Source of the DNA: Xenophilus aerolatus
Lineage (GTDB): Bacteria; Pseudomonadota; Gammaproteobacteria; Burkholderiales; Burkholderiaceae_C
NCBI GenBank assembly: GCA_029968055.1
Contig: JASCNX010000002.1
Location: 310,001 to 374,000 of the forward strand
DNA: 64,000 nucleotides
Reading direction: 5' to 3'
Part shown: one piece after another, positions 26,779-35,545 of the stretch
Numbering within the stretch: the stretch's first letter is position 1
Layout of the letters: the number at the start of each line of letters is the position of its first letter
Translations under genes and position numbers: made by a program
The notes under the pieces: model-generated
Told to the model about the DNA's origin: nothing
Databases searched by the model: none
What the model saw: the letters and a program-made list of their open reading frames with translations, nothing else

Positions 26779-28074
26779 ATGTCCCATCCCTACGGCGGAC
26801 GCAGCCACTACAGCGTCGTCATCGTCGGCGGCGGCCAGGCCGGCCTGTCGCTCAGCCACGAACTGCAGCAGCGCGGCATCGACCACCTGGTCATCGAGAA
26901 GCGCAGCCTCGTGCACAGCTGGCGCACGCAGCGCTGGGACACCTTCTGCCTGGTCACGCCCAACTGGCAGTGCCAGCTGCCGGGCTGGCCGTACCGGGGC
27001 GACGATCCGCACGGCTTCATGGTCAAGGACCAGATCAACGACTGGCTCGCAGGCTTCGTCGCGCACGTCAAGCCGCCTGCGATCGAGGGCGTGTCGGTGG
27101 AGAAGGTGTCGCGCACCGGCGAGCACGAGCGCTGGCAGGTGCAGACCAGCGAGGGCCTCTACACCGCCGACCAGGTGGTGGTGGCCTCGGGCGGCTACCA
27201 CCGGCCCGTGGTGCCGCGCATGGCCGAGAAGCTGCCGGCCTCGGTGGTGCAGTACCACTCGGCGCAGTACCGCAACCCGGCCCAGCTGCCCGAGGGCGCG
27301 GTGCTGGTGGTGGGCTGCGGCCAGTCGGGGGCGCAGATCGCCGAAGACCTGCACCTGGCGGGCCGGCAGGTGGTGCTGGCCACCGGCAACGCGCCGCGCT
27401 GCGCGCGCTTCTACCGCGGCAAGGAGGTGGTCGACTGGCTGGCCGACATGGGCTACTACGACATGCCGGTCACGCAGCACCCGCTGCGCGAGGGCGTGCG
27501 CGACAACACCAACCACTACGTCACCGGGCGCGACGGCGGGCGCGACATCGACCTGCGCCGCTTCGCGCGTGAGGGCATGCAGCTGTACGGCCAGCTCGAG
27601 GGCTTCGAGGACGGGGCGCTGCAGTTCCTGCCCAACCTGCGCGAGAACCTGGACCATGCCGACCGCATCTACAACGGCATCAACGACTCGATCGACCGGC
27701 ACATCGCCGCCCAGGGCATCGAGGCGCCGCCGCCCTCGGTGTACGAGCCCGTGTGGACGCCGGCCGAGGAGCGCACGCGGCTCGACCTCGCGGCCGCGGG
27801 CATCACCAGCGTGGTGTGGTGCATCGGTTTCGCGCCGGATTTCGCCTGGGTGGACGCGCCGGTCTTCAACGGGCGCGGCCACCCGGTGCACCTGCGCGGC
27901 GTGACGCGCGAGCCGGGCCTGTACTTCCTCGGCCTGCCCTGGCTGCACACCTGGGGCTCGGGGCGCTTCTCGGGCATCGCGCGCGATGCGGCCTTCCTGG
28001 GCGATGCCATCGCCGCGCATGCGGCCGGGCGCTCGGCGCAGCGGGCCACGCCGCAGCAGTTGCAGGCGGCCTGA
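26779..28074 (+). CDS. nitH: MSMEG_0569 family flavin-dependent oxidoreductase (NitH)
   Basis: A 431-aa class B-type flavoprotein monooxygenase relative. The FAD Rossmann motif is [11 protein letters not shown] (residues 14-24) and the NADPH motif is [11 protein letters not shown] (about 175-185). Between them FDTF-type residues appear as [18 protein letters not shown]. It probably oxygenates or dehydrogenates the nitrile-derived intermediate; the chemistry is unknown. Last gene of the Nit1C unit; a hairpin lies 26 bp beyond its stop. Confidence 0.88.
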   Translation: MSHPYGGRSHYSVVIVGGGQAGLSLSHELQQRGIDHLVIEKRSLVHSWRTQRWDTFCLVTPNWQCQLPGWPYRGDDPHGFMVKDQINDWLAGFVAHVKPPAIEGVSVEKVSRTGEHERWQVQTSEGLYTADQVVVASGGYHRPVVPRMAEKLPASVVQYHSAQYRNPAQLPEGAVLVVGCGQSGAQIAEDLHLAGRQVVLATGNAPRCARFYRGKEVVDWLADMGYYDMPVTQHPLREGVRDNTNHYVTGRDGGRDIDLRRFAREGMQLYGQLEGFEDGALQFLPNLRENLDHADRIYNGINDSIDRHIAAQGIEAPPPSVYEPVWTPAEERTRLDLAAAGITSVVWCIGFAPDFAWVDAPVFNGRGHPVHLRGVTREPGLYFLGLPWLHTWGSGRFSGIARDAAFLGDAIAAHAAGRSAQRATPQQLQAA

Positions 28075-28093
28075 GCAGCGCGCCGCGCAGCCA

Positions 28094-28121
28094 AAGAAAA
28101 AGGGCCTCCGAGGAGGCCCTT
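28094..28121 (-). terminator. Terminator between nitH and infA
   Basis: Perfect stem AAGGGCCTCC (28100-28109) with GGAGGCCCTT (28112-28121). The flanking A run at 28094-28100 becomes a T tract on the minus strand, so it terminates infA. On the plus strand the T tract is only two bases, so it would stop nitH transcripts weakly. Confidence 0.85.
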
Positions 28122-28154
28122 CGTGCGGGGTGCGCAAAGTAGTGTGGCGCGTGC

Positions 28155-28406
28155 TCAGCGCGAGCCGGTCGGCGGCGGGCCGCGGCGCTCGAGGTGGCGG
28201 AAGGTGATGCGGCCCTTGGTCAGGTCGTAGGGCGACATCTCGAGCGAGACCTTGTCGCCCAGGATGATGCGGATGTGGTTCTTGCGCACCTTGCCGCCGC
28301 TGTAGGCGATGACTTCGTGGCCGTTCTCCAGCGTCACGCGGTAGCGGGAGTCGGGCAGCACTTCGGTGACGGCGCCCTGCATCTCGATGAGTTCTTCCTT
28401 GGCCAT
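28155..28406 (-). CDS. infA: Translation initiation factor IF-1
   Basis: An 83-aa S1/OB-fold protein that binds the 30S A site during initiation. [35 protein letters not shown] and [19 protein letters not shown] are diagnostic of IF-1. The usual length is 72 aa; this one has a longer tail ([14 protein letters not shown]) as in the second, non-ribosomal-operon infA copy of Betaproteobacteria. It stands apart from ribosomal protein genes here, in keeping with that second copy. Confidence 0.93.
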   Translation of the reverse strand: MAKEELIEMQGAVTEVLPDSRYRVTLENGHEVIAYSGGKVRKNHIRIILGDKVSLEMSPYDLTKGRITFRHLERRGPPPTGSR

Positions 28407-28811
28407 GTCTGTCCTTCAAAAACGGGCGGCGTGCCGGCCTCACGGTGGCCGGCCGCCGGGGTGGCCCGCATCCTGCGGCGCACCCGGGTGAGTGGGTCGG
28501 TGCCCGGCGGCGCGGCTCGAACCGCAATGGCGGCGCCCGGGGCAGCCTTCGCCGCACGCAGACTGGGGAGGGGCGGTGTACGCACCGGCGCATTCGGCGG
28601 TGCGTGCGCCGGGCCGACGTGGCGCGGGCGGCGTGCGAGCGAAGGACCCGCGAGTGTAACCGCGTGGCCCGCTCCTCGCCGAAACGGGCCCGGCGCCTCC
28701 CGGCCGCCGGATCGGCTGTGGCGCATTCCACACGTCGGGGGCTTGGCCGACAGGCCATTGCGACCCTCCAGCGCAGAATGAACTTTGCCTTCCGCGCCAG
28801 ACCTCACCCCC
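28407..28811. other. Intergenic spacer upstream of infA and a hydrolase gene
   Basis: About 400 bp of GC-rich sequence between the divergent starts of infA (28406) and the class I amidotransferase-like gene (28812). I see no credible ORF with a ribosome binding site, no tRNA-like cloverleaf and no clear -35/-10 pair. AAAACGGGCGG just upstream of infA (28418-28428) may belong to its promoter or leader. Confidence 0.4.
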
Positions 28812-29702
28812 ATGTCGCAGCCCGTCGCAGCACGCCTCAAGATCGGCCTCTCGGCCTGCTTTTCGCACGCCGACCCGGCGCGCTCGCTCTTCACCAACAA
28901 GACGCTGCAGTACGTCGAGCAGTCGATCGCGCACTGGCTCATGTCGGCCGGCGCGATGGTGGTGATGGTGCCCTGCCCGACCGGCGACACGGCGCGCGGC
29001 GACACCACGCTGAGCCACTACGCCGAATGGCTCGACGGCGTGGTCATGCACGGGGGCGCCGACGTCTGGCCCGGCAGCTACGGCGAGGAACCGCTCAAGG
29101 ACGCCTGGATCGGCGACCGCATCCGCGACCTGTACGACCTGGCGCTGGTCGAGGCCTTCGAGCAGGCCGGCAAGCCCATCTTCGGCGTGTGCCGCGGCCT
29201 GCAGCTGATCAACGTGGCCTTCGGCGGCACGCTCTACCAGGACATCGAGGAGCAGCACGGCCACCCCGAGACGCTGCGCCACCGCGACCCGGTGACCTAC
29301 GACCAGAACTTCCACGCCATCGAGATCGTGCCCGGCACGCGCCTGGCCCGGATGTACCCCGAGGTGCAGACCGCGCGCGTGAACAGCATCCACCACCAGG
29401 GGATCAAGGGGCTGGCCCCGGGCTTCGAGGTCGAGGCCTGGAGCCTGCCCGACCGCGTGCCCGAGGCGATCCGCCGCCAGGCCGACCGCGGCGGGCGCGG
29501 CTACATCGCCGCCACGCAGTGGCACCCGGAATTCCACAAGTACGGCAGCACCGAGACCATCAACGACACGCCGATCCTGCACGACTTCCTGTGGGCCTGC
29601 GCCACCGCCAGGGTGCAGCCGCGGCGCGCGCATCGCAACATGCCGGGCCGCATCCGCGACCGTGCCGCGCGCATGCTGCGCCAGGCGCTGCTGCGGCGCT
29701 GA
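28812..29702 (+). CDS. Gamma-glutamyl-gamma-aminobutyrate hydrolase-like (class I glutamine amidotransferase fold)
   Basis: A 296-aa peptidase C26-type protein. The catalytic Cys is in FGVCRGLQLINV and the His/Glu pair in TQWHPEF, spaced as in PuuD and other class I glutaminase domains. The oxyanion segment VVMHGGADV replaces the usual PGG. PuuD-like enzymes split gamma-glutamyl-GABA in putrescine breakdown, but no other put genes are near, so substrate is uncertain. ATG 28812 was chosen over a TTG at 28785 because it starts just before the first strand. The C-terminus is arginine-rich. Confidence 0.83.
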   Translation: MSQPVAARLKIGLSACFSHADPARSLFTNKTLQYVEQSIAHWLMSAGAMVVMVPCPTGDTARGDTTLSHYAEWLDGVVMHGGADVWPGSYGEEPLKDAWIGDRIRDLYDLALVEAFEQAGKPIFGVCRGLQLINVAFGGTLYQDIEEQHGHPETLRHRDPVTYDQNFHAIEIVPGTRLARMYPEVQTARVNSIHHQGIKGLAPGFEVEAWSLPDRVPEAIRRQADRGGRGYIAATQWHPEFHKYGSTETINDTPILHDFLWACATARVQPRRAHRNMPGRIRDRAARMLRQALLRR

Positions 29703-29714
29703 GGACGCGGCACC

Positions 29715-29930
29715 TCAGTGCCGGTCTGACTTGCTGGTGCTGTGGCTCACGCCGGCGTCGATGACGCCGAACACTTCGACGCTGCCGCCTCGGGCGGTGC
29801 CCGACGCCGACGATGCGCCGTCCGGCGCCGTGGCGCCGCCGCCGGCACAGGCGCTGACGAGGAGCACTGCCGCGGCAGCGGCCATCGCGGCGCTCAGGCG
29901 CCGCAAGGCGCACAGGGGGTTGGAGCTCAT
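29715..29930 (-). CDS. Small lipoprotein with porin-strand-like tail
   Basis: A 71-aa predicted lipoprotein: signal peptide with arginines then a long Ala-rich core and lipobox VSAC (residues 25-28). A Ser/Gly-rich linker leads to VEVFGVIDAGVSHS. That last segment resembles the first beta strand of Burkholderiales outer-membrane porins (Y/F-G-x-I/V-D-A-G-V), but the protein ends there. Similarity is my reading of the motif. It lies downstream of the MalT-type regulator on the same strand (97-bp gap). Confidence 0.65.
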   Translation of the reverse strand: MSSNPLCALRRLSAAMAAAAAVLLVSACAGGGATAPDGASSASGTARGGSVEVFGVIDAGVSHSTSKSDRH

Positions 29931-30027
29931 CGGGCCACTATAGGCCGGTTGCCGGGCTTCGCCGTGTAACAGCCCGTCGGGCCCAGGGCCTCCTCGATGC
30001 CTGCGCCATCGTGTGCCGGCCATCGGC

Positions 30028-32736
30028 TCAACGCATGAGCCCCAGGCGCCGCGCCAGCGCCACCGCCTGCGTGCGGCTGTGGGCGCCCAGCTTGAGGTTG
30101 ATGTTGCGCAGGTGGGTGCGTACCGTGCTGTCGGAGACGAACAGCTTCTCGGCCATCGCCGAGTTGGCGTAGCCCTCGGCGAGCAGTTGCAGCACGCGCA
30201 GCTCCTTGCGGGTAAGCGGCTCGGTCGGCAGGCCGGCCAGCGGCGACGTGGCGCCGGCCGACGGCGCATCGTCGGGGTCGGCGTCCGCGGCGCCCTCGCC
30301 GATCTGGGCCAGCAGTTGTGCCAGGTGGTCCGCGAACAGCGGGCCGGCATCGTCGACGCGCCGGCGGTCGCCTTGCAGCAGGCGCAGCAGCGGGGCCAGC
30401 AGCGGCCCCTCGTCCAGCAGCAGGCGCATGAAACCCTCCTGCGCCGTCGTGCGCAGCACCGCGGCCAGGGTGTCGGCCGCCGGCGCCGGCCGGCCTGCAC
30501 GCCACTGCGCGAGGGCCATCAGGGTGCGCAGCTTCAGTGCCCGGTGCCGGCGCGCCGCGGCTTCCGCCGCATGGGCCGCGGCGTCCAGGCCGTCGATGGC
30601 GGCGGCCGCGTCGCCGAAGTGCAGCGCCCAGCGCCAGCGCCCGATCGCGAGGTCGTCCACCTCGTGGGCCGGCAGGCGCAGGCGCTGCACCCGCGCCCAC
30701 ACGGCGCTGTCGTCGGCGCGCGCCAGCGTCTCCCGGGCGGCGCGGCCGTGGCCCTGCAGCACCAGCAGGCGCGCCATTTCCAGCCGTGCGCTGCACACCA
30801 CGCGCTGCAGCTGGCGGTCGTGGCCGAGGTATTCGAGCTCGGTCAGCAGCAGCGACGCGGCATCGACGTCGCCGCGCAGCCAGGCGATGCGGCTGCGCAT
30901 GCAGTGGCTGGCGATCACATGGTCGGGCAGGCCGACGTCGCGCGCCAGCGGCAGGTAGACGTTGAGCAGCTGGTCCGCCGCATCGAGGTCGTTCTGCTCG
31001 TAGACCACGCCCGCGTGCAGCACGCCGGCCCAGGCGTTGCCGTGCGTGGGCAGATAGCTGGCGGCGCGCGGCGTGGCGCTCACGGCCATGCGAAAGCGCG
31101 CCGCAGCGTGGCGCAGCCGCCCTTCGGACAGGTCCAGCATGCCTTCGAGCGATTCGGTGTACATGCGGTTGAAGATGCTGCCGGCCTGGGTGCGGCGCGC
31201 CGCGTCGAGCAGGCGGTGCGCCTCGTGCGGCTCGCCCATCACCGAGACGATGTGCGCCATCGCGTTGGCCAGCGCGCTGTCGGCAAAGGCGCGCTCGCTG
31301 GGCAGCCGCGCCAGGCTCTCGCGGCCCATGGCGCAGGCGCTCTCGGCGCGGTCCATCATGGCCTCGAGCAGCGGCTGCAGCGCGTTGACGTGCGCCTGCA
31401 CCACCGGGTCGGCGCTGCCGATGCAGCCGCTGGCTTCGAGCCGCTGCAGCGCACGCCACGGGCCATGGGTGAAGCACTCGGCCCACACCGCCACCACCTG
31501 CAGCAGCGGCTGCGTCGCGAGCCGGTCCGCGGGCAGGCTGCCGAACCAGCGGGTGAGCAGCCGCATGCGGCCGTCCTCCAGGAAGGACTCGGCATGCCGT
31601 GCCAGCAGCTGCAGCGCGTGCGGGTGGTCGCCGCCTTCGATGGCGTGGTCGATGGCCGGCACGGGCCGGCCCGCGGCTTCGTACCAGCCCGAGGCGGCCA
31701 GGTGCAGCCGCGCCAGCGCGTCGGGCTGCTCGCGCGCCAGCTGGCCGCGCAGGAAGTCGGCAAACAGGCTGTGGTACCGGTAGCCTTGGCCTTCGGTGTC
31801 CAGCGGCGTGAGGAAGAGGTGCTCCGCCTCGAGCCGCCGCAGCATCCGGGCGCAGTCCACCCGCGGCACCAGCGCCTGGCACACGGGCGCATCGAGCGTG
31901 CGCAGGATGCTGGTGCGCAGCAGGAAGTCGCGCACCTCGGGCGGCTGGTGGTCCAGCACGTCCTCGGCCAGGTACTCGGCCACCGCGCGGTCGGAGCCCG
32001 AGAAGCGGCGCACGAAGTCGCTCTCGGGCCCGTGCCGCTCGAGGGCCAGCGCGACCAGCCAGAGCGCGCCGATCCAGCCCTCGGTCTTGCGCATCAGCTG
32101 CGCCAGCGATCCGCGCGACAGGGCGATGCCGCGCCCGCGGAAGAAGCGCTCGGCCTCGGCGTCGGAGAAGCGCAGCTGGCCCGCATCGATCTCGACCAGC
32201 TGGCCGCGCGCACGCAGGCGGCCCAGCCCGAGCTCGGGCAGGCTGCGCGAGCCGACCACGAGCTGCGCGCCGGCGGGCAGCTGTTCGACCAGCTGGCGCA
32301 CCAGGCCCAGCACGGCGGGGCTTTGCAGCATCTCGAAGTCGTCGAGGAAGAGGGTGAAGGGCCGGTCCTCGCGCGCGAGCGCCTCGATGGCATCGACGCC
32401 CGTGCCCGTGGGGGTCGTGCCTGCGCCGTCGAGGGCGTGCGCCGCGGCGGCCAGGCAGTGCAGGAAGCGCGGCACGTCGTTGTCGGCGGCATCGAGCGTG
32501 AGCCAGGCGGTGGCGCGGCCGGCCTGTGCGCAGCGCGCGTGCATCTGCCGCATGGCCGTGGTCTTGCCGAAGCCGGCCGGCGCCCGCACCAGCAGCAGGC
32601 GTGCATGGGCGGCGGCGTCGAGCTGGCGGGCGATGGCGTCGCGCGGCACCTGCGCGGGCTCGACGCCCGGCGGCGCGAGCTTGGCGGGCAGCACCGGGGT
32701 GCGGCGCGGGGGGAGATCGGCGATGGCGGAAGGCAT
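30028..32736 (-). CDS. MalT-type LuxR family ATP-dependent regulator
   Basis: A 902-aa STAND-class regulator. Walker A is APAGFGKTT (about residues 51-59), with Walker B-like FTLFLDDFE. A winged-helix and helical repeat region (about residues 260-780, TPR-like) follows. The LuxR helix-turn-helix is near the C-terminus: LTRKELRVLQLLAEGYANS and VSDSTVRTHLRNINLKLG. Such LAL/MalT/AlkS regulators are ATP-dependent activators of catabolic operons. ATG 32736 gives the normal N-terminus, though no ribosome binding site is seen. It is divergent from the SDR that opens a CoA-thioester gene run, its likely target. Confidence 0.87.
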   Translation of the reverse strand: MPSAIADLPPRRTPVLPAKLAPPGVEPAQVPRDAIARQLDAAAHARLLLVRAPAGFGKTTAMRQMHARCAQAGRATAWLTLDAADNDVPRFLHCLAAAAHALDGAGTTPTGTGVDAIEALAREDRPFTLFLDDFEMLQSPAVLGLVRQLVEQLPAGAQLVVGSRSLPELGLGRLRARGQLVEIDAGQLRFSDAEAERFFRGRGIALSRGSLAQLMRKTEGWIGALWLVALALERHGPESDFVRRFSGSDRAVAEYLAEDVLDHQPPEVRDFLLRTSILRTLDAPVCQALVPRVDCARMLRRLEAEHLFLTPLDTEGQGYRYHSLFADFLRGQLAREQPDALARLHLAASGWYEAAGRPVPAIDHAIEGGDHPHALQLLARHAESFLEDGRMRLLTRWFGSLPADRLATQPLLQVVAVWAECFTHGPWRALQRLEASGCIGSADPVVQAHVNALQPLLEAMMDRAESACAMGRESLARLPSERAFADSALANAMAHIVSVMGEPHEAHRLLDAARRTQAGSIFNRMYTESLEGMLDLSEGRLRHAAARFRMAVSATPRAASYLPTHGNAWAGVLHAGVVYEQNDLDAADQLLNVYLPLARDVGLPDHVIASHCMRSRIAWLRGDVDAASLLLTELEYLGHDRQLQRVVCSARLEMARLLVLQGHGRAARETLARADDSAVWARVQRLRLPAHEVDDLAIGRWRWALHFGDAAAAIDGLDAAAHAAEAAARRHRALKLRTLMALAQWRAGRPAPAADTLAAVLRTTAQEGFMRLLLDEGPLLAPLLRLLQGDRRRVDDAGPLFADHLAQLLAQIGEGAADADPDDAPSAGATSPLAGLPTEPLTRKELRVLQLLAEGYANSAMAEKLFVSDSTVRTHLRNINLKLGAHSRTQAVALARRLGLMR

Positions 32737-32898
32737 GCGGGAGAGGAGCACTGTGCAGGCGCCGGCGCGGCGGCGCAGTCGCGCGCCGGACGCCGGTGCG
32801 GCCAGCCGGCACTTTCGTCGCTTTGGACGATGGCGGCAAGCCGGGGCGATGCCTAGAGTCGTCGCCACCTTGTCCCTTGGCTCCACAGGATCTTTCGC

Positions 32899-33693
32899 AT
32901 GCAGCTCGATGCTTCGATTGCCGCCGTCGTGACCGGCGGCGCTTCCGGCCTGGGCGCGGCCACGGCGCGCCGGCTCGCGCGGCACGGCGTGCGGGTGGCG
33001 CTGTTCGACCTCAACGAAGCGGCCGGCGAGGCGCTGGCGCGCGAGATCGGCGGCGTGTTCTGTCCGGTGGACGTGACCTCCGATGCGCAGGTGGAGGCGG
33101 GCTTTGCCCGCGCCCGCGCGGCGCACGGGCAGGAGCGCGTGCTGGTGAATTGCGCGGGCACGGGCAACGCGGTGAAGACGGCGAGCCGCGACAAGGCGAC
33201 GGGCGAGATCCGGCACTTTCCGCTCGCCAACTTCGACCGCATCATCCAGATCAACCTGGTGGGGACGTTCCGCTGCATCGCGCGCTCGGCAGCCGGCATG
33301 CTGACGCTCGATCCACTGGACGCTCCCTTCCATTCCAACGAGCGCGGCGCGATCGTGTGCACCGCCTCGGTGGCGGCGCAGGACGGGCAGATGGGGCAGG
33401 CCGCGTACTCGGCGTCCAAGGCGGGGGTGGTGGGCATGACGCTGCCGATCGCGCGCGACCTGATGGCCGAGGGCATCCGCATCAACACCATCCTGCCGGG
33501 GATCTTCGACACGCCGCTGCTGCAGGGCGCGCCCGAGAACGTGAAGGCGGCGCTGGCGGCGTCGGTGCCCTTTCCCAAGCGGCTGGGGCAGCCGGACGAG
33601 TATGCCGAACTGGCGGAGACGATGATCCGGCTGGGCTACTTCAACGGCGAGAGCGTGCGGCTGGATGGGGCGATACGGATGGCGCCGCGCTGA
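32899..33693 (+). CDS. Short-chain dehydrogenase, 3-hydroxyacyl-CoA dehydrogenase type-2-like
   Basis: A 264-aa SDR resembling HSD17B10/3-hydroxy-2-methylbutyryl-CoA dehydrogenase. Motifs: TGGASGLG (residues 13-20), Asp in ALFDLNE for NAD specificity, NCAG, catalytic YSASK and the C-terminal NGESVRLDGAIRMAPR. The reaction would be oxidation of a 3-hydroxyacyl-CoA to 3-oxoacyl-CoA. It heads a row of CoA-ester genes after a 600-bp spacer. Confidence 0.85.
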   Translation: MQLDASIAAVVTGGASGLGAATARRLARHGVRVALFDLNEAAGEALAREIGGVFCPVDVTSDAQVEAGFARARAAHGQERVLVNCAGTGNAVKTASRDKATGEIRHFPLANFDRIIQINLVGTFRCIARSAAGMLTLDPLDAPFHSNERGAIVCTASVAAQDGQMGQAAYSASKAGVVGMTLPIARDLMAEGIRINTILPGIFDTPLLQGAPENVKAALAASVPFPKRLGQPDEYAELAETMIRLGYFNGESVRLDGAIRMAPR

Positions 33694-34301
33694 GGGCCTC
33701 TTGTTGGGGTCTTGCCTGCGTGGCACTTGGGGCTGTAGCGCTTTGCTGGGTTTGCTTAGGGCGCTTCAAGGGGGGCTTGTTTGGTTGCGGGTGTTGAGCG
33801 GCCGGCACGACGGGTGGGGGCGCTGGCGGCGGCCGCGGGCCTGCGTTCTCCGGCGCAGGCTCGCGCTGACCGGCTTGTTGTGCTTGCTGTGTGATCGCTG
33901 TCCATCGACGTGCTTGAGGGACTGCACGGCGCCGCGAATGGCGCCTGCGCCCGCAGGCCCACGACCACCGCCCTGAACCGCTGCGCTTCACGTCCCTGGC
34001 TCTTTGATGTCCCATCCCCGTTCGCGTTGAGCCTGTCGAAGCGCTGCGCAGGGCTTTGACAGGCTCAGCCCGAACGGGCAGGGGAGGACCAGCGCGAGCG
34101 GTGGAGAGGAGCGAGACCCAACCGAAACGCACCCGCCCCATGCCAGCCGATCACCCCCACCGTCCAGGCCGCCGGCCGGGTTCAGCCCCGCAGCGCCCGT
34201 GCCGCGCCAGCTCACCACCAAAATCGTCTGTTCCGACGACCGTCCTGCTGGAAGCCCCGAACCACAATCCGCCAACGCCCCGCGCACAGGAGACACCCAC
34301 C
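33694..34301. other. 608-bp gene-free spacer between SDR and thiolase
   Basis: The first 100 bp (33694-33800) are visibly less GC-rich than neighbours, with G/T-rich strings (TTTGGTTGCGGG). The middle is GC-rich. A REP-like palindrome sits at 34017-34078. Open frames cross the area on both strands but none has a ribosome binding site or credible composition, so no gene is called. A promoter for the thiolase operon is expected near its end. Confidence 0.4.
34017..34078. repeat. REP-like palindrome, copy 1
   Basis: Imperfect inverted repeat with arms CCCGTTCGCGTTGAGCCTGT (34017-34036) and ACAGGCTCAGCCCGAACGGG (34059-34078). Its core, GAGCCTGTCGAAG/ TGACAGGCTCAGCCCGAACGG, recurs almost unchanged at 43272-43331. 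Phrases of this kind are scattered widely through proteobacterial genomes, from memory. Two in-window copies show it is a repeat. Confidence 0.75.
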
Positions 34302-35486
34302 ATGGCTGAAGCATTCATCGTCGCCGCCACCCGCACCGCGGCCGGCAAACGCAAGGGCAGGCTCTCGGGCTGGCACCCGGTGGACCTGGCGGCGCAGGTC
34401 ATCGACGAACTCGTGCGGCGTGCCGACGCCGACCCGGCGCTGGTCGAGGACGTGATCATGGGCTGCGTCAGCCAGACCGCCGAGCAGGGCATCAACGTCG
34501 CACGCAATGCGGTGCTGGCCTCGTCGCTGCCCGAGTCGGTGCCGGGCACCTCGGTCGACCGGCAGTGCGGCTCCTCGCAGCAGGCGCTGCACTTCGCGGC
34601 CCAGGCGGTGATGAGCGGTGCCATGGACGTCGTCATCGCGGCCGGCGTGGAAAGCATGACGCGCGTGCCCATGTTCAGCACCAGCGAGATGCCGCGCCAG
34701 GCCGGGATGGGCCACTACATGAGCCCGGCGATGCACAAGCGCTATCCCGGCATCGAGTTCAGCCAGTTCATGGGCGCGGAGATGATGGCGAAGAAGTACG
34801 GCCTCTCGAAAGACCAGCTCGATGCCTACGCGCTGCAGAGCCACCTGCGCGCCGCGGCGGCCACGAAGGAAGGGCGCTTCGCGAAGGAGATCGTGCCGGT
34901 GGCCGTGCGCAGCGCCGACGGTGCTGCCGAAGGCGAGGGCCAGCCGCACACCGTCGACGAGGGCATCCGCTTCAACGCGACGCTGGAGGCCATCGCCGGC
35001 GTCAAGCTCATCCAGGAAGGCGGCCGCTGCAGTGCCGCCACGGCCAGCCAGATCGCCGATGGTGCCACCGGCGTGCTGGTGGTCAACGAGCGCGGGCTGA
35101 AGGCGCTGGGCGTGAAGCCGCTCGCGCGCATCCACCACATGACCATGATCGGCCACGACCCGGTCATCATGCTCGAGGCGCCCATCCCCGCCACGCAGCG
35201 GGCGCTGAAGAAGGCCGGCCTCACGGTGGACGACATCGACCTCTTCGAAGTCAACGAGGCCTTCGCGCCCGTCCCGCTGGCCTGGCTGCAGGCGACCGGC
35301 GCCGATCCGGCACGGCTCAACGTCAACGGCGGCGCCATCGCGCTGGGCCACCCGCTCGGCGCCTCGGGCACCAAGCTGATGACCACGCTGGTCCATGCGC
35401 TGCACGACCGCGGCGGGCGCTACGGCCTGCAGACCATGTGCGAGGGCGGCGGCATGGCCAACGTCACCATCATCGAAAGGCTCTGA
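34302..35486 (+). CDS. Acetyl-CoA acetyltransferase (thiolase)
   Basis: A 394-aa thiolase. The acyl-enzyme cysteine is in SVDRQCGSSQQAL (about residue 89), the catalytic His in ALGHPLGASG and the second Cys in MCEGGGMA. The loop NEAFAPVPLAWL is also typical. It cleaves 3-oxoacyl-CoA (or condenses acetyl-CoA). AGGAG at 34288-34292 supports ATG 34302. It is part of a run with an acyl-CoA ligase, racemase and dehydrogenase. Confidence 0.9.
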   Translation: MAEAFIVAATRTAAGKRKGRLSGWHPVDLAAQVIDELVRRADADPALVEDVIMGCVSQTAEQGINVARNAVLASSLPESVPGTSVDRQCGSSQQALHFAAQAVMSGAMDVVIAAGVESMTRVPMFSTSEMPRQAGMGHYMSPAMHKRYPGIEFSQFMGAEMMAKKYGLSKDQLDAYALQSHLRAAAATKEGRFAKEIVPVAVRSADGAAEGEGQPHTVDEGIRFNATLEAIAGVKLIQEGGRCSAATASQIADGATGVLVVNERGLKALGVKPLARIHHMTMIGHDPVIMLEAPIPATQRALKKAGLTVDDIDLFEVNEAFAPVPLAWLQATGADPARLNVNGGAIALGHPLGASGTKLMTTLVHALHDRGGRYGLQTMCEGGGMANVTIIERL

Positions 35487-35545
35487 CGCGCGGGCACCTC
35501 GCCGCCGCACTGGGCGAGGACGGGAAGAAGAAGGAGACAAGGACC

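Noticed and set aside
28100-28121. Strong plus-strand terminator for nitH
   Set aside because: The hairpin is perfect but the T tract is on the minus-strand side, so it is credited to infA; it would act only weakly on nitH.
30013-32856. 947-codon open frame antisense to the MalT-type regulator
   Set aside because: Shadow of a well-supported gene; no domain recognisable.
33641-34141. Open frame of 166 codons on the minus strand in the SDR-thiolase spacer
   Set aside because: It runs through a REP-like palindrome, starts without a ribosome binding site and encodes Arg/Pro-rich sequence typical of a shadow frame.
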